Source of the DNA: Glandiceps talaboti
Lineage: Eukaryota; Hemichordata; Enteropneusta; Spengelidae
Length of the DNA: 64,000 bases
Assembly (NCBI RefSeq): GCF_964340395.1
Contig: NC_135553.1
Location: forward strand, 21,436,949 to 21,500,948
Direction: 5' to 3'
Shown here: piece after piece, positions 37,195 to 63,968 of the stretch
How positions within the stretch are numbered: the first letter of the stretch is position 1
Layout: every line of letters begins with the position of its first letter
The notes under the pieces: generated by a model
The model's input: only the letters and a program-made list of their open reading frames with translations
Databases searched by the model: none
Told to the model about the DNA's origin: nothing
Program-made: the position numbers and the translations under genes

Positions 37195-37624
37195 CCTTTG
37201 CACCAATTGTCTAGAAATGCTGTTGATCAGAACGTCGTTTTATCACTGGTTGACAATTAAAACTGACTTTGAAGGTGCCGGTCTTCTCCTTATCACACTA
37301 TCAAACTGTCATACATTGATACAAAAACAATAGCGGGTGCCTCGGATGTAGATGCATGCTATGTTTTATTAGTTTGTTTTTGTCTGTGAAAGTTAGACAC
37401 ATTGTATATGTTAATATGACTAACTTTCACAGAAATAAACAAACTGATAAGAACATGGCCTGAACTTACATCAGAGCCACCCAATGTTATTTTGTATCAA
37501 TATATGTCTACTTGATAGTGTGATAAGGAGAAAACTTTTCAGCACCTTCAAAGTCAATTTTAATAGTCTACTACGGATAAAACTATGTTCTGATCAACAG
37601 CATTTCTAGACAAGTAGTGCAAGG
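37195..37624. mobile_element. Foldback element, about 430 bp (family with 62561-62988)
   Basis: Ends CCTTTGCACCAATTGTCTAG and, inverted, CCTTGCACTACTTGTCTAG; the two halves are imperfect inverse complements centred near 37408 (GTGAAAGTTAGAC...GTCTAACTTTCAC-like). No coding capacity. Confidence 0.8.
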
Positions 37625-37684
37625 TTTGTATTTATAAATACAGCTGTAGGAGTATATCCCTTAAATCATGAACCTGAGTTGGTA

Positions 37685-37907
37685 CCATCATCACTAATCT
37701 GATTAAAATCTGATGTGGTGAAAGCGTCTAAATGCTTTATTTATCACTATTTCCATCGTTTTGTGTCACTTGTTTTGTTCAAAGCGATTGCCGCAGTGAT
37801 CACTCAGAACAAAACAAATGACACAAAATGATGGAAATAGAGGTAAATAAAGCATTTAGCCGCTTTCACCACATCAGATTTCAATCAGATTGCATCATCA
37901 CTTGCCA
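37685..37907. repeat. Foldback repeat, about 220 bp
   Basis: Arms of about 85 bp (AATCTGATTAAAATCTGATG ... TTGTTTTGTTC) with a 25-bp spacer. Confidence 0.8.
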
Positions 37908-38754
37908 AATGACTTCCAAAACAAGAATTTATAATAATACTTAATATATATATATATATTTATTGTGTATAGACAATCACATACAGGTAATGATATTAAC
38001 AGCACAGACCAGACAGAGAAACATATGCAACTAACAAGAGGGATATTGATAAATATGAATTGGTCACGTTCTCAATGTCCACCCATCCATAGGTGGTAAC
38101 ATTGAGTATGTATTACTTTTATGAAAATAATTCTTTTCATCATGGTGGAAATTCCATGGAAATTCTTCTGTCCATCAAAATTGAAATTGGCACTACCTTT
38201 GGTCTTTTCAAATATCATTGTACAGAAACAGTTCATTAAATTCTACACTATTTACATCCATAATATATACTTGACAGAATTGTCTAAACTATTCAAGTAC
38301 AAATTTTACATTGTTCAAAGACAAGATTTAAGTACTTCCTTTCTAAAACATCGGGTGACTTTGACCATTACAACCCTTGGATATCTTCCAGTGGTATGTT
38401 GGCTATTAATCACAATGTACAGATAATACGCTCAACATGTCTACTTATCAGAGTATCCACTAATAAAAGATTTTAAAAAAAGCATTTCTTGTGAATGAAA
38501 ATGATAAAAATGTGCATTTTCTTGCGAATTGGTACACTAAAAGGAATAGGGAAACATCAATGGATCACAGTAAATTGGTGAACATCAGAGAGGGGACTCT
38601 TCAAAGTGGCTTTGAGGGATTGTTACGATTACTGCTACTGGTATCTAAGGGTTACAAATTATCTTCTATGCTTGGTAGTCAGATTTTGCCAAGTGATCTG
38701 TTTCAGCTACAATTTCTATTGATTTCCATTTGTCTAATAAACTACTGTCATACA

Positions 38755-39465
38755 AATCTGGTAGTCTAGATACAATATTTAGTAGTCTCTGTGCCCTGGA
38801 CTACTGTTAATCTGGTAATCGAGATACAATGTTTATCAGTCTAAGTGCCTGGACTACTGCTAATTTGGTAGTCTAGATACAATATTTAGTAGTCTCTGTG
38901 CCCTGGACTACTGCTAATCTGGTAATCTAGATACAATGTTTATCAGTCTAAGTGCCTAGACTACTGCTAATTTGGAAGTCTAGATACAATGTTTAGTAGT
39001 CTCTGTGCCCTGGACTACTGCTAATCTGGTAATCTAGATACAATGTTTATCAGTCTAAGTGCCTGGACTACTGCTAATTTGGTAGTCTAGATACAATGTT
39101 TAGTAGTCTATGTGTCCTAGACTACTGCTAATTTGGTAGTCCAGATACAATGTTTAGTAGTCTATGTGTCCTGGACTACTTCTAATTTGGTAGTCTAGAT
39201 ACAATGTTTAGTAGTCTATGTGTCCTGAACTACTGCTAATTTGGTAGTCTAGATACAATGTTTAGTAGTCTACAAATGCATGTGCCCTGGACTACTGCTA
39301 ATTCAGTATCTAGATACAATGTTTTTAGTAGTCTCTGTGCCCTGGACTACTGCTAATCTGGTAATCTAGATACAATGTTTATCAGTCTAAGTGCCTGGAC
39401 TACTGCTACTTAATTTGGTAGTCTAGATACCACATTTAGTATTCTAGTCTATGTGCCCTAAACTA
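38755..39465. repeat. 54-bp minisatellite, about 13 copies
   Basis: Unit TAGATACAATGTTTAGTAGT CTATGTGTCCTGGACTACTG CTAATTTGGTAGTC with two alternating variants, just downstream of the ARL16 stop. Confidence 0.9.
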
Positions 39466-39511
39466 CTTTTAAATTTGAGCCCTGTATCTGGTATTTTGCA
39501 TGTCATTAATG

Positions 39512-42500
39512 TCACGATTGATGATGATTTGAGTTGATCCATTTCACCAGTTCATGCAAACCTTGTCCACCCCTGGCACTGATCTCCAAAACTGAGATTG
39601 TCTGTTTGGCACAAGCAATAATTTCCTTCATACGGATCAGTGAGTCCAGTTCTACACGATTCACAGCACATGGCGAGTCCCTGCAAATAAAAAGTACCAA
39701 CATATTTATTTGCTGCTATTGTATATTTTGAATTTGCTCTCTCTTTTTAAAGTTGTGATGATTGAAATTTGGAAAGGCTGGCTAAAAAAATCGAGAAAAC
39801 TATGGTTGATGTCTTTGTGCTGCCTGAATGGCTAAAGTCCTTGGACCAGATTTGAACCATGATTGTACCACCCTTGGAAACCATTTTGTATAATAGGGAA
39901 CTTGCAATCCAGACTGAGCATGCTCAGACACAAAGGACTATGGGATTATCTGTGGTTATCGTAATACCTAATCAGAAGCTACCGATAAAATAAACATCCC
40001 ACAATGGTCAGGGTGACTATGAACTGATCGTTTGTGGTTACAAACAATGTAACATTATTGTTTTAATACAATACTATTTGATTAGTATTTATTATCACAT
40101 TTCCCATGATGCAACATTCAACATGGCAGGTTTGCAAGTTCCCTATTGGTTACCTGGTAAGACATGTGTTGCTTTATGATTGCTTCAACTTACAATGTAT
40201 CCTATGAGAGGCTGCAATGGCATGCTCCACAATAAGTTGAAGATATACAAGGGGCTGTTGTAGGTCCATGAAGTACATGTACACCAGTGTTTTTGTTTAA
40301 ATTAGGGAACACTTGTAACAGAAAGGGGCCGGGAAATAGGGTAAAAATGGCATAGTTTCCTTGACATTACATTGTATATCATAATATTGATGGGGGTACC
40401 TTGGTAAAATGACAGGGGAACTCGGGTAGATTTGACCTGCTACTGCCCTTAACAAACACAATATACATACATGTACACATACATGTACATGCACATGTAA
40501 CATTTTTATCACCACAACTGGCTGCACAGGCTAGGAACAAAAATAACAAAATTCCTGGTTCTCTGTAATGTTTATCTACTCTTTTCACTTCAGAGTCAAA
40601 ATCAACTTGCACAGCATTCAATTTGCATCTTGACAATGAAAGGAAAAAAAGCCCAATAATAGTCGTGATTGTGTCAATTACGATGTATCTTTGACACTTA
40701 CATCTTATTCAAAAGGACAAGTACAGGAACATCTTGTAGTTGTTCATGTGATAGTACAGTCAGAAGTTGTACACAAGATGATGCTACTTGACAAGGATTC
40801 GATATATCAAGCATGAACTGCAAAATAAAGAAAATCGTACTTGAATAACTTCCGTCATGAAAGAAATGTTTTGTTCATGAACTCACTAACTCACTAACTT
40901 TCTAATTCACTGCACATAATGGGGTAAACTGCACATAACTGGGTACACTGCACGTAATGGGGGTAAACTGCACATAATGGGGATAAACTGCACATAATGG
41001 GGTAAACTGCACAAAATGGGGTAACCTGCACATACATGTAATGGGGGTAAACTGCACATAATGGGGTAAACTGCACATAATGGGGTAATCTGCACATAAT
41101 GGGGATAAACTGCACATAATGGGGATAAACTGCACATAATGGGGTAAACTGCACATAATGGGGATAAACTGCACATAATGGGGATACACTGCACATAATG
41201 GGGATAAACTGCACATAATGGGGATAAACTGCACATGATGGGAATAAACTGCACATAATGGGGATAAAAATTACTGCACATAATGGGGATACACTGCACA
41301 TAATGGGGTAATCTGCACATAATGGGGTAAACTGCACATAACTGGGTACACTGCACATAACTGGGTACACTGCACATTATTGGGTAAAACTGTACATAAC
41401 TGGGTGCACTGCACATAATGGGGGTAAACTGCACATAATGGGGGTAAACTGCACATAATGGGGTAAAACTGTACATAATGACGGAAACATAAACTTTTAT
41501 GTATCTTTTTATTACTGACATCCATATTTTCTAATATCTTAAAAATGTCATTGTTCACTGATCTACAGCGTATTCTAGTCAACAGTGTGTGATAGAATGA
41601 CTTACCATAAGTAGTGTACAGTCTTTGTAGTAGTTATGCCATATTGGACCCATACATCCACCAAGTTCTCTGATCGTCACCTCATTCTTTTTGCCTACAT
41701 TCACATTCACTAAATTAGTGCCAACCTGCAGTACAAACACATCATCCAAGGTCAAATGTATCAATATTAAGTTTACTTTCATTACAAATGATACTGAGTT
41801 GGTGTTTTACTGATGTTTTTGACACAAAGATTGACGCATTTCTAAATTCAATGCCAGACTAACAACAACAGAGACAGTAAAACACACACAGCAGGATCTT
41901 TTACCCAATCACAACACACAAAGTAGGATCCTTCACCCAATCACAACACATCCAGCAGAACCATTTACCCAATCACAACACACCCAGCAGGACCCTTCAC
42001 CTAATCACAACACACAAAGGGGGATCCTTCACCCAATCACAACACACCCAGCAGGACCCTTCACCTAATCACAACACACAAAGGGGGATCCTTCACCCAA
42101 TCACAATACACCCAGCAGGCGAGATCCTTTACCCAATCACAACACACCCAGCAGGATCCTTTACCCAATCACAACACACAAAGGGGGATCCTTTACCCAA
42201 TCACAACACACCCAGTAGGACCCTTTACCCAATCACAACACACAAAGGGGATCCTTTACCCAATCACAATACACCCATCAGGATCCTTTACCTAATCACA
42301 ACACACCCAGCAGGACCCTTCACCCAATCACAACACACAAAGGGGGATCCTTCACCCGATCACAACACACAAAGCAGGATCCTTCACCTAATCACAATAC
42401 ACCCAGCAGGCAGGATTCTTTACCCAATCACAACACACCCAGCAGGATCCTTTACCCAATCACAACACACCCAGCAGGATCCTTTACCCAATCACAACAC

Positions 42501-43893
42501 ACAAAGCAGGATCCTTCACCTAATTACATTGAAAAGTAATAAGAATTAGTAATCATTTACAGTGCAATAGAAACAGTCTTCTGTTGAAAAACTTACACAT
42601 GGACAGAGGTACTTGATGGTGATAAGTCACAGAGAGGAAGTACAACTGGTTGTTACAAGAAATATTTCCCTTTGATAAACTCCTGACATTGATTTTCAAA
42701 AAAAAGTGCCTTTTACTTGATTGCTGTTTTCTAGTATTTCAGGAAAATCATTTCACACATTATTCAAGTGGGCTGAGATCAACTTCATCAAAATGTAACA
42801 CTCACTAACTGCTTGTAATGATATCAATGGCAACCGATTATTTTAGCCAAGCCCCACAATGGCAGTTATCAGGATGCCTGTTTGTAGACATTTACATAAT
42901 ATTCCACATATGTAAATTATGTTGCTCTTGTGCTCATCTCAATGAGGATGCATTTACATACTGACTTCATTTGAATATAGTCAATTAGGCTGCCATACGT
43001 TATCACTCCCGTTGCAACCAATCAGTTTGATTGAGCGGATTTTTTCAAACCGATCAGTTCAAGAGTGTATGATTTTCAAATCTCATTAATTAGTTTTCAT
43101 TGATAGCATTACATGTGCAAGCAGTTCAAAGAAAATCAAAGAGTGCGAGGTTTAATGATAAATATATAGAATTATTTTCAATATTGGGTTGCATGTACAT
43201 TATTATGGAGATAGGAATTGTTTACATCCATGGTTACAATACATGTAGTACAATACACAAGAAATATTAGTACTGTAGGTCCTTCTACCATGGAAGTATG
43301 CTTCTACCATGCAAATGGCTTAACTTTTGGATCTCCATAGCCCTCCATGGTTTAAACCATGGAAACTGAGTATACAACAATCATGACAATGTCATATAAT
43401 TGCAATTAATTATATACTTACTGTTGGTATCGTAGCTGGAGCTTCATTTACTTCAGAAAACGATCCCTTGTTTGAGCAATGTTTCCAAAGTCAAGGAAAA
43501 ATGTAAAGCTGGGTGGAGGGGGACGTGATAGCGTGGTTACCATGGAAGTTTGTGAACAGTGAATACTACACGACATTTTTGCACTATCATACTGCAGGAA
43601 AGCAATATCAGTATCACACACAAATGCGAACACACAAAATGTATAATTAATACTTCACAGCCCAAACGTGTCACAGTTTAGTGTCATATACTATATAGTC
43701 CTGATTGCAGACGGTACACGCGTTACGCTCAACACCAAAGGAAGGGACGACTTACTCCGTATGCAAGCAGGACTAAGTGCCATAGTGACCACGATGAAAA
43801 TAATAACAATCCCCGATACCGAAAAAGGATATATTGCAAACGCTTCAATAACAGCGTTTTTCCGACACCGGTAGTACCAACAAGTAGACACAT
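39512..43893 (-). CDS. ARL16: ADP-ribosylation factor-like GTPase 16, complete, five exons
   Basis: Exons 43833-43893, 43422-43480, 41606-41725, 40702-40817 and 39512-39680 total 525 nt (174 residues). G1 is GTTGVGKT (residues 6-13). Switch I lies in PTVGTNL, the G3 position reads RELGGCMGPIW, G4 is NKMD (117-120) and G5 is EISAR. RELGGCMGPIW and LIRMKEIIACAKQ are diagnostic of ARL16 rather than other ARLs. ATG at 43891-43893 gives MCLLVGTTGVGKT; an in-frame stretch upstream has no ATG. There is no N-terminal Gly for myristoylation, as in known ARL16. Vertebrate ARL16 has been linked to ciliary traffic and RIG-I regulation; neither role can be read from sequence. Intron 1 is a minor-spliceosome AT-AC intron; introns 2-4 are ordinary GT-AG and hold minisatellites and a MITE. 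Confidence 0.93.
39892..40147. mobile_element. MITE, 256 bp, in ARL16 intron 4
   Basis: Perfect ends AATAGGGAACTTGCAA and the inverse TTGCAAGTTCCCTATT. An inverted, truncated copy lies at 46545-46748. Confidence 0.8.
40905..41485. repeat. 20-bp minisatellite in ARL16 intron 3
   Basis: About 29 units of CTGCACATAATGGGGATAAA with length and base variants. Minus-strand open frames of up to 200 codons (CAVYPHYVQFIPIM) are products of the repeat. Confidence 0.92.
41880..42525. repeat. 32-bp minisatellite in ARL16 intron 2
   Basis: About 20 units of CACAACACACAAAGGGGGAT CCTTCACCCAAT, alternating AAAGGGG and CCAGCAG variants. Confidence 0.9.
43481..43832 (-). other. AT-AC U12-type intron 1 of ARL16 (352 bp)
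   Basis: Donor ATATCCTTT after the coding bases TTGCAAT, branch site TTCCTTGAC, and acceptor GGAAAC about 10 nt later. No GT-AG combination gives a family-like protein here, whereas this one gives KRLQYCSNKGSFSEVNEAP with exactly 20 residues between KRLQ and VGTNL, as in human ARL16. Confidence 0.85.
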
Positions 43894-46242
43894 AATGTCA
43901 CTCAGTTCATGTCTAACTCTTGATGACGGAAATAATTCACCACAAATAATATACAATGAAATAATCCGATAATCTCGTGGAATAACTCACTCCACACGGT
44001 ACATGACAGCCATTTTGAATTTGACCCCTTAAGCCAACGTAAAATCATACTATGACCTTTAACTTTCCTTCCTTAACTTTTCCACTGACAACAGCCAGAT
44101 GTCGGCATTTGAAATTTAAGCACATGGAACTTAGGCTCAGTAAGTTTTGTTTACGAAAGCAAACAAACAAATAAATAAATACTGACAAACGTCAACAATA
44201 GAGTAATCACAAATCAGTATCAACAATAATGAATATGTTTGGCAGCATCAAGAATTAGTAATTAGGAATATGTTTTGCTATATGCAATATATAGTCACAA
44301 TTCCAAATTCAACGAGAGCATTTTCTTTCATGATGATGGAAGTTATTGAAAGGGGGGGGGGGGTTCATGCCCATTGTGTAGGAAAGCTGGGAAAGAGCAT
44401 GTTATCAGGAATCCAATAAAAAGAAGATGGGAGAGATACATGAAGATGATTTTTTTTTAAACTATTTTTTTTTTTTAAATCGACCAACCAAACCATAATT
44501 GCTATGAAAAGGTAATGTGAAACACAAAAAATAGGGTCACCTTGACCCCAAACAATATGTAGCAATCCCCAAGTATTATTTCAGATGTCTAAAGTTTGTA
44601 GATATGTGGGGGGAAACCACACATATGGTCATTTATATGACATGGATTTAAAAAAATTAATCAGTTAAAGGCATAAACCTGTACAAAATATTACTTCATT
44701 TCAACCCGCTGTTTTTAAATGTTATCATGTATATTGAGATAATTTGTTAATAAGAATGTGCTTCAGAGACAAATTTCATCGAAAATCAAAGTTCTTCAAT
44801 TATCTCCAAACTTTGTGATATAAAAAGTTGTTGCTGGTCCTTTTGAAAATATTCAAGAAATTTGGGGTTCACTGTCTTGTTTTCAAGGAAATCATCAATC
44901 TTGTATTTCCCATGGAATCAAAATAATGCACCAGGAAAATAGAAAATCCTCTGGCCTCCCCCTGGGAGTAAAATCTGGACACTCCCTAAAGACTGTGTAC
45001 TAGCTCACTATTGTGCATATAGCCACTGGAAACAATACTCAACAAAATAAAAACGTCACCATAAACAAAATATTTTATTTTCCATGTACACATAAAACTA
45101 TACATGCAAGTACTGAATGAAAAAATGCATTTGACAACTGCGGCAAGGAAACATGATGGTTTGATTTCATCAACAAACCTAAAGTATGCCAATAATGGAA
45201 TTGCACAAATTAAAGTACAAAGTTGAATATTTCAAAGTTACAGCATTTTGTCAAATACTTTGCAGCTACATGAAAAATTCACATGAAAGTTACATCTTCC
45301 CAAAATCTTCTTCATGTTGTAAATCGAAATCCATTATACCTTAAATCTTAATAATTGATAAGCACTCATTATTAGACACCTTCATTTTCTATCATTTCTA
45401 GTCTAGTTCCTACACGGTATCATTATGATTTATACCTTCACTCACAGTCAAAGTCATTGCTCTAGAAGTCCTGAGGTGCAATGTAAAATTCATCTGCAAC
45501 CACCCACCCCACAGTCATTAACACCATGTCTTTGTTAATCAATCACAAAATTCTAAACAATAACACAGTCCCTCATAAAGTTGGTGTTTATTGGGGTAGT
45601 TATGTAATGTCCAAATATGGTATATTTGTCAGCTCAGGATGCTACTTATACACTGTTTATATCACTGTAGCAGCTGGGGTTCACTGATTGGATGAACACA
45701 TTTCTGTGCTGATCAAGGGACTTTTACCAGACTGTGGTTAGAAACCACAGTTTGCATCCAGACTATATAATTTCTTGCATGTCTAATTATTTTGTAATTT
45801 ATTCATGTATATTTCATCTGCTGCTAAGTAAGTCTTCATTGAAGCCATATTCCTCACTCAGTGTGTTTAAGTCCTCACTAATGTGTTTAAGTTTATTGAA
45901 GGTCAAAGTCAAAGCAACACACAGACCATGCAGCTATCAAACTTTGGTACCAGTGTCTGAGTCTATACACAATTGTGTTATGTAATAGAAAAGACAGCAA
46001 AACTTCTGCATTTCAATAATGCATAAAATTTGAACTTACATCGCTGGTCACAATCTTGCAAGGTCAAAACTATGCCAGACATATTAATTCATGCACTATG
46101 ATGAAATCTCTTGAAATTGAGCCATCATTTACAATGAGTAACACTGAAGTAAAGCACTTTCTCTATGTGCTAGTACTCGTTTATAGCATTCATATTACAA
46201 CTAGTAACACTGAAGTAAAGCACATTCTATATGTACTACACT

Positions 46243-46382
46243 CGTTTATAGCATTCATATCAAGTGTAAAAGTATACTGTTTCAATTGGTTTATTTACAA
46301 GCCCAGCATGTGGCTTTTCTAATGTGGTCATTTAGCAAATGAAACAGTATACTTTTACACTTGATATGGATGCTATAAAACA
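46243..46382. repeat. Foldback repeat, 140 bp
   Basis: TATAGCATTCATATCAAGTG through AAAAGTATACTGTTTCA is repeated inverted at 46342-46382 after a spacer of about 60 bp. Confidence 0.8.
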
Positions 46383-46544
46383 TTCTGGTACATACAGAAA
46401 ATGGTGTTATGGGTTGTAAGTTCTTATAGTAAGACACATTCTCTTTGGTAGATAGTACATGCGTAGGACTGGTGTAGGAAATATTTTGTAACTGAAATAT
46501 CTTTGGTTGATCGTACAAGTACTTGGATGACTATCATGTCATTC

Positions 46545-46748
46545 AATAGGGAACTTGCAAACCCGCCATGTTGAATGTTGAATCATGGGAAATGTGATAA
46601 TAAATACTAATCAATCAGTATTATAAACAATATTGATACATTGTTTGTAACCATAAATGATCAATTCATAGTCACCCTGACCATTGTGGGAGGTTTATTT
46701 TATCGGTAGCTCCAGATTAGGTAATACGATAACCTCAGATAATCCCAT
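46545..46748. mobile_element. Truncated inverted copy of the AATAGGGAACTTGCAA MITE
   Basis: Matches the right-hand 200 bp of 39892-40147 in reverse orientation; the second terminal repeat is missing. Confidence 0.75.
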
Positions 46749-47281
46749 CACCAAACACTTTTCTCATTATCTTATAAATTAAAGCTATGAAAATTCTACT
46801 TATGAAGAAGTATGAACAAACCTTTGAAAATGTAAATTAACAACCCTTATCAAAATCCATCGCTGAAGCATCAGCGATTGTAGTACTGTTGAAGAATCAA
46901 CTAAATATAAATTGCATTTTTCATACAATGTACGTACAAAAGATTGATAAACTGAAGGATTCATTTCAGACACTCCTATTACACATTAACTAAACATCTT
47001 TGTATGTAACGTGATTTTTAAGGAGTTTACCCAATGACAAAGCCTTCAGTCTATCAAATTTACAGCATACCCTATGCTCCATTATTAACTACAGTAAACT
47101 TCTCAAAACCTAAGCATCAAAACAGCCCTGGCATAAACAATACATAATTTGCATTCATTTGCATAAAATGTTTGAAATAGAACCCTGATTATCCCACAAA
47201 TTAGAAACACTGTGTACTGATGTTCTTATACTTCTGGTATCAGATATAACCACCATAATTATAAAAATACCCCTGAGAAAG

Positions 47282-47283
<2 letters not shown>

Positions 47284-47330
<47 letters not shown>
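47284..47330. repeat. (GT)n microsatellite
   Basis: About 23 GT units. Confidence 0.92.
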
Positions 47331-47917
47331 GTATCACGTTTACTCCAACAGTATGTGTTTATGTGTCTATGTATTTACTCCAGGCATATGTGTGCATACA
47401 TATTCCATGTACTACTCCTCTTGCGCCAACTAAGTAATTACTTGTGTACAAACAAATGCTCCCTTGGGAGAAAGAGGACTAACTTCGCTACAATGGTGTC
47501 TATAATGATTATGAGTTAGATACATAGTCATTAGACCTTTACTTTGTCTAGGAATGATTCATCCTTCAATGCATTATACTCACAGATGAGGTAAACACCA
47601 TTAAGAGCAAAGCATATTACTGACTCAGAAGTTTGCAGTGAATTGACATGAATATTGTGGATATTAACAATTGAAGGTGAACTCATTTTGTGACCTTATC
47701 AAATCCCTTCCAGGCACCACTGTGTGTATTTCTATAATTGAGTCCGTTTATCTAAGAGTTGCTATCATGAATATTTCACACAGTTTTACTAGAGCTCCTT
47801 GGTATTACATTTTCATTTGATTCCACATTCAAACTTAATTTCCTACCGATGTATAAAGAGACTTTACTGAAGCAGCTACTGTAGATAAGGCAAGTACAGT
47901 GTGGCTGATACCATTAG

Positions 47918-62487
<14,570 letters not shown>

Positions 62488-62560
62488 CTAGTAAGAAAAA
62501 GAACATGTACACAGACACAACACACTGAGTATATTATACACAGGCATCATCAATATACAA

Positions 62561-62988
62561 CCCTTGCACTAGTTGTCTAGAAATGCTGTTGATCAGAACG
62601 TTGATTTATCAGTAGTAGACTATTAAAAGTGGCTTTGAAGGTGCTGAAAAGTTTTCTCCTTATCACACTATCAAGTAGACATATATGCATTGGGTGGATC
62701 TGATGTAAGTTCAGGCCATGTTCTTATCAGTTTGTTTATGTCTGTGAAAGTTAGTCATATTAACATATACGATGTGTCTAACTTTTACAGACATAAACAA
62801 ACTAATAAAAACATTGCATGCATCTACATCTGAGGCACCCGCTATTGTTTTTGTATCAATGTATGACAGTTTGATAGTGTGATAAGGAGAAGACTTTCCG
62901 CATCTTGCAAAGCCAGTTTTAATGGATAACTCCACCAGTGATAAAATAACGTCTGATCAGCAGCATTTCTAGACAACTGGTGCAAAGG
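62561..62988. mobile_element. Foldback element, about 430 bp (family with 37195-37624)
   Basis: Inverted orientation relative to the 37-kb copy; ends CCCTTGCACTAGTTGTCTAG and GACAACTGGTGCAAAGG. Located in the intron upstream of the first visible GAA exon. Confidence 0.8.
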
Positions 62989-63464
62989 TAGTAAATGAAA
63001 TTATTTAAAATTTATACACATAGTTGAAATATTTTGGGGGGAATAATTAATAATTGTACTTTCAGCGTCTGCCATGTATACACACACTTATGATAAAAAG
63101 AATGTGGAGTAATGTTTCCATCCACTGCCATGATACCAAACTCTGTCAAACTGTCTAAATATTAGTTTTATTTATATTATACCTCAGCCATTGTATGTAC
63201 ATCACAAAACATGCACCTACATCACTGATTCTGAAGTGCTCAAAATATAAGTTAAAATATTCACAGTTGCTATTATTTCCCATTTTTTTCAACTCAAACT
63301 ATACTTGTGTATGTATGATTATATTATTCACTTGTTATATTCAACTGTAAAATACAGAAAACTCTGGTAATCCAACCTTCAGTTTACTAAGATAGGTGCA
63401 AACTAAATCTGTTGTTCATCAATGTGGTAGATTATACAAGTGGGCAACAACGGCTCATCTGTTG

Positions 63465-63622
63465 TTAGTCTCACTGCCAGACTCGTTACTATCGTCCCTA
63501 ATCTGTTTATGTATGCCTAGTGGCACAGTCGCCGAGAAGAGAGGGACTCTTCTCGCGGCTGCACCGCTTGGCATACATAAACAGATTAGGGACGATAGTC
63601 ACGAGTCTGGCAGTGAGACTAA
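63465..63622. repeat. Strong foldback, 158 bp
   Basis: TTAGTCTCACTGCCAGACTC through CTGTTTATGTATGCC is repeated inverted with almost no mismatches; the loop holds GCCGAGAAGAGAGGGACTCT with its own small stem. Confidence 0.85.
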
Positions 63623-63874
63623 TCTGTTGTGTGATTCTAATGTGATCATGATACTGTCATGATACTATCATTGATAGTGTAAACATTGGAAGTCCCAAAA
63701 CAGTACACTGCAAGTTCATGGAACTGTTGTCAATGAAACTCGGTGATGTCTCCCTTCTGAGACTATAATTAAACCAAAGTCCACTGTTGTATCCACATAC
63801 TGCTTTAGTTTGTGTCTCTCTTTATAGTAAACCGAAGGCTCAATTACCAGAGTAATATGACATAAGGGAATTGT

Positions 63875-63968
63875 TACTACTAGTATTCATCTTTGACTCA
63901 GAGTGACAAGGCCCCTTATCTCACTTGTATTTTCCTCAGCTGAATCAATAATTTTGTATCTAATCATT
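63875..63968. mobile_element. Partial copy of the 48.5/55.7-kb foldback MITE
   Basis: Only one arm is recognisable: CTTATCTCACTTGTATTTTC CTCAGCTGAATCA. Confidence 0.55.

Larger units (their letters stand above)
31269..39511. other. Gene-poor repeat region between XDH paralog A and ARL16
   Basis: No intact host gene found. It contains a pentanucleotide/palindrome complex (31.97-34.49 kb), a PLE reverse transcriptase relic, a broken zinc-finger-like gene, foldback elements and two minisatellites. 35520-36250 and 37910-38750 hold nothing I recognise. Confidence 0.6.
43894..47917. other. Intergenic region between ARL16 and the GAA-like gene
   Basis: The ARL16 promoter must lie just above 43893 and the 3' end of GAA just below 47918. 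The rest is AT-rich with a 63-bp partial tandem duplication (46136-46260), a foldback (46243-46382), a MITE copy (46545-46748) and a (GT)n run. No further gene seen. Confidence 0.55.

Noticed and set aside
40894-41521. 204-codon frame rich in PHYVQFIPIMCS
   Set aside because: 20-bp minisatellite whose three-unit period is 60 bp, so all frames stay open; it lies in an ARL16 intron.
41880-42525. Regular spaced repeats that could suggest a CRISPR array
   Set aside because: Units are contiguous with no unique spacers, and the genome is eukaryotic.
43690-43832. Extension of ARL16 exon 1 to a GTAAGT donor (LLLFSSWSLWHLVLLAYG)
   Set aside because: Adds a hydrophobic insert absent from the family, whereas the AT-AC junction gives exact collinearity.
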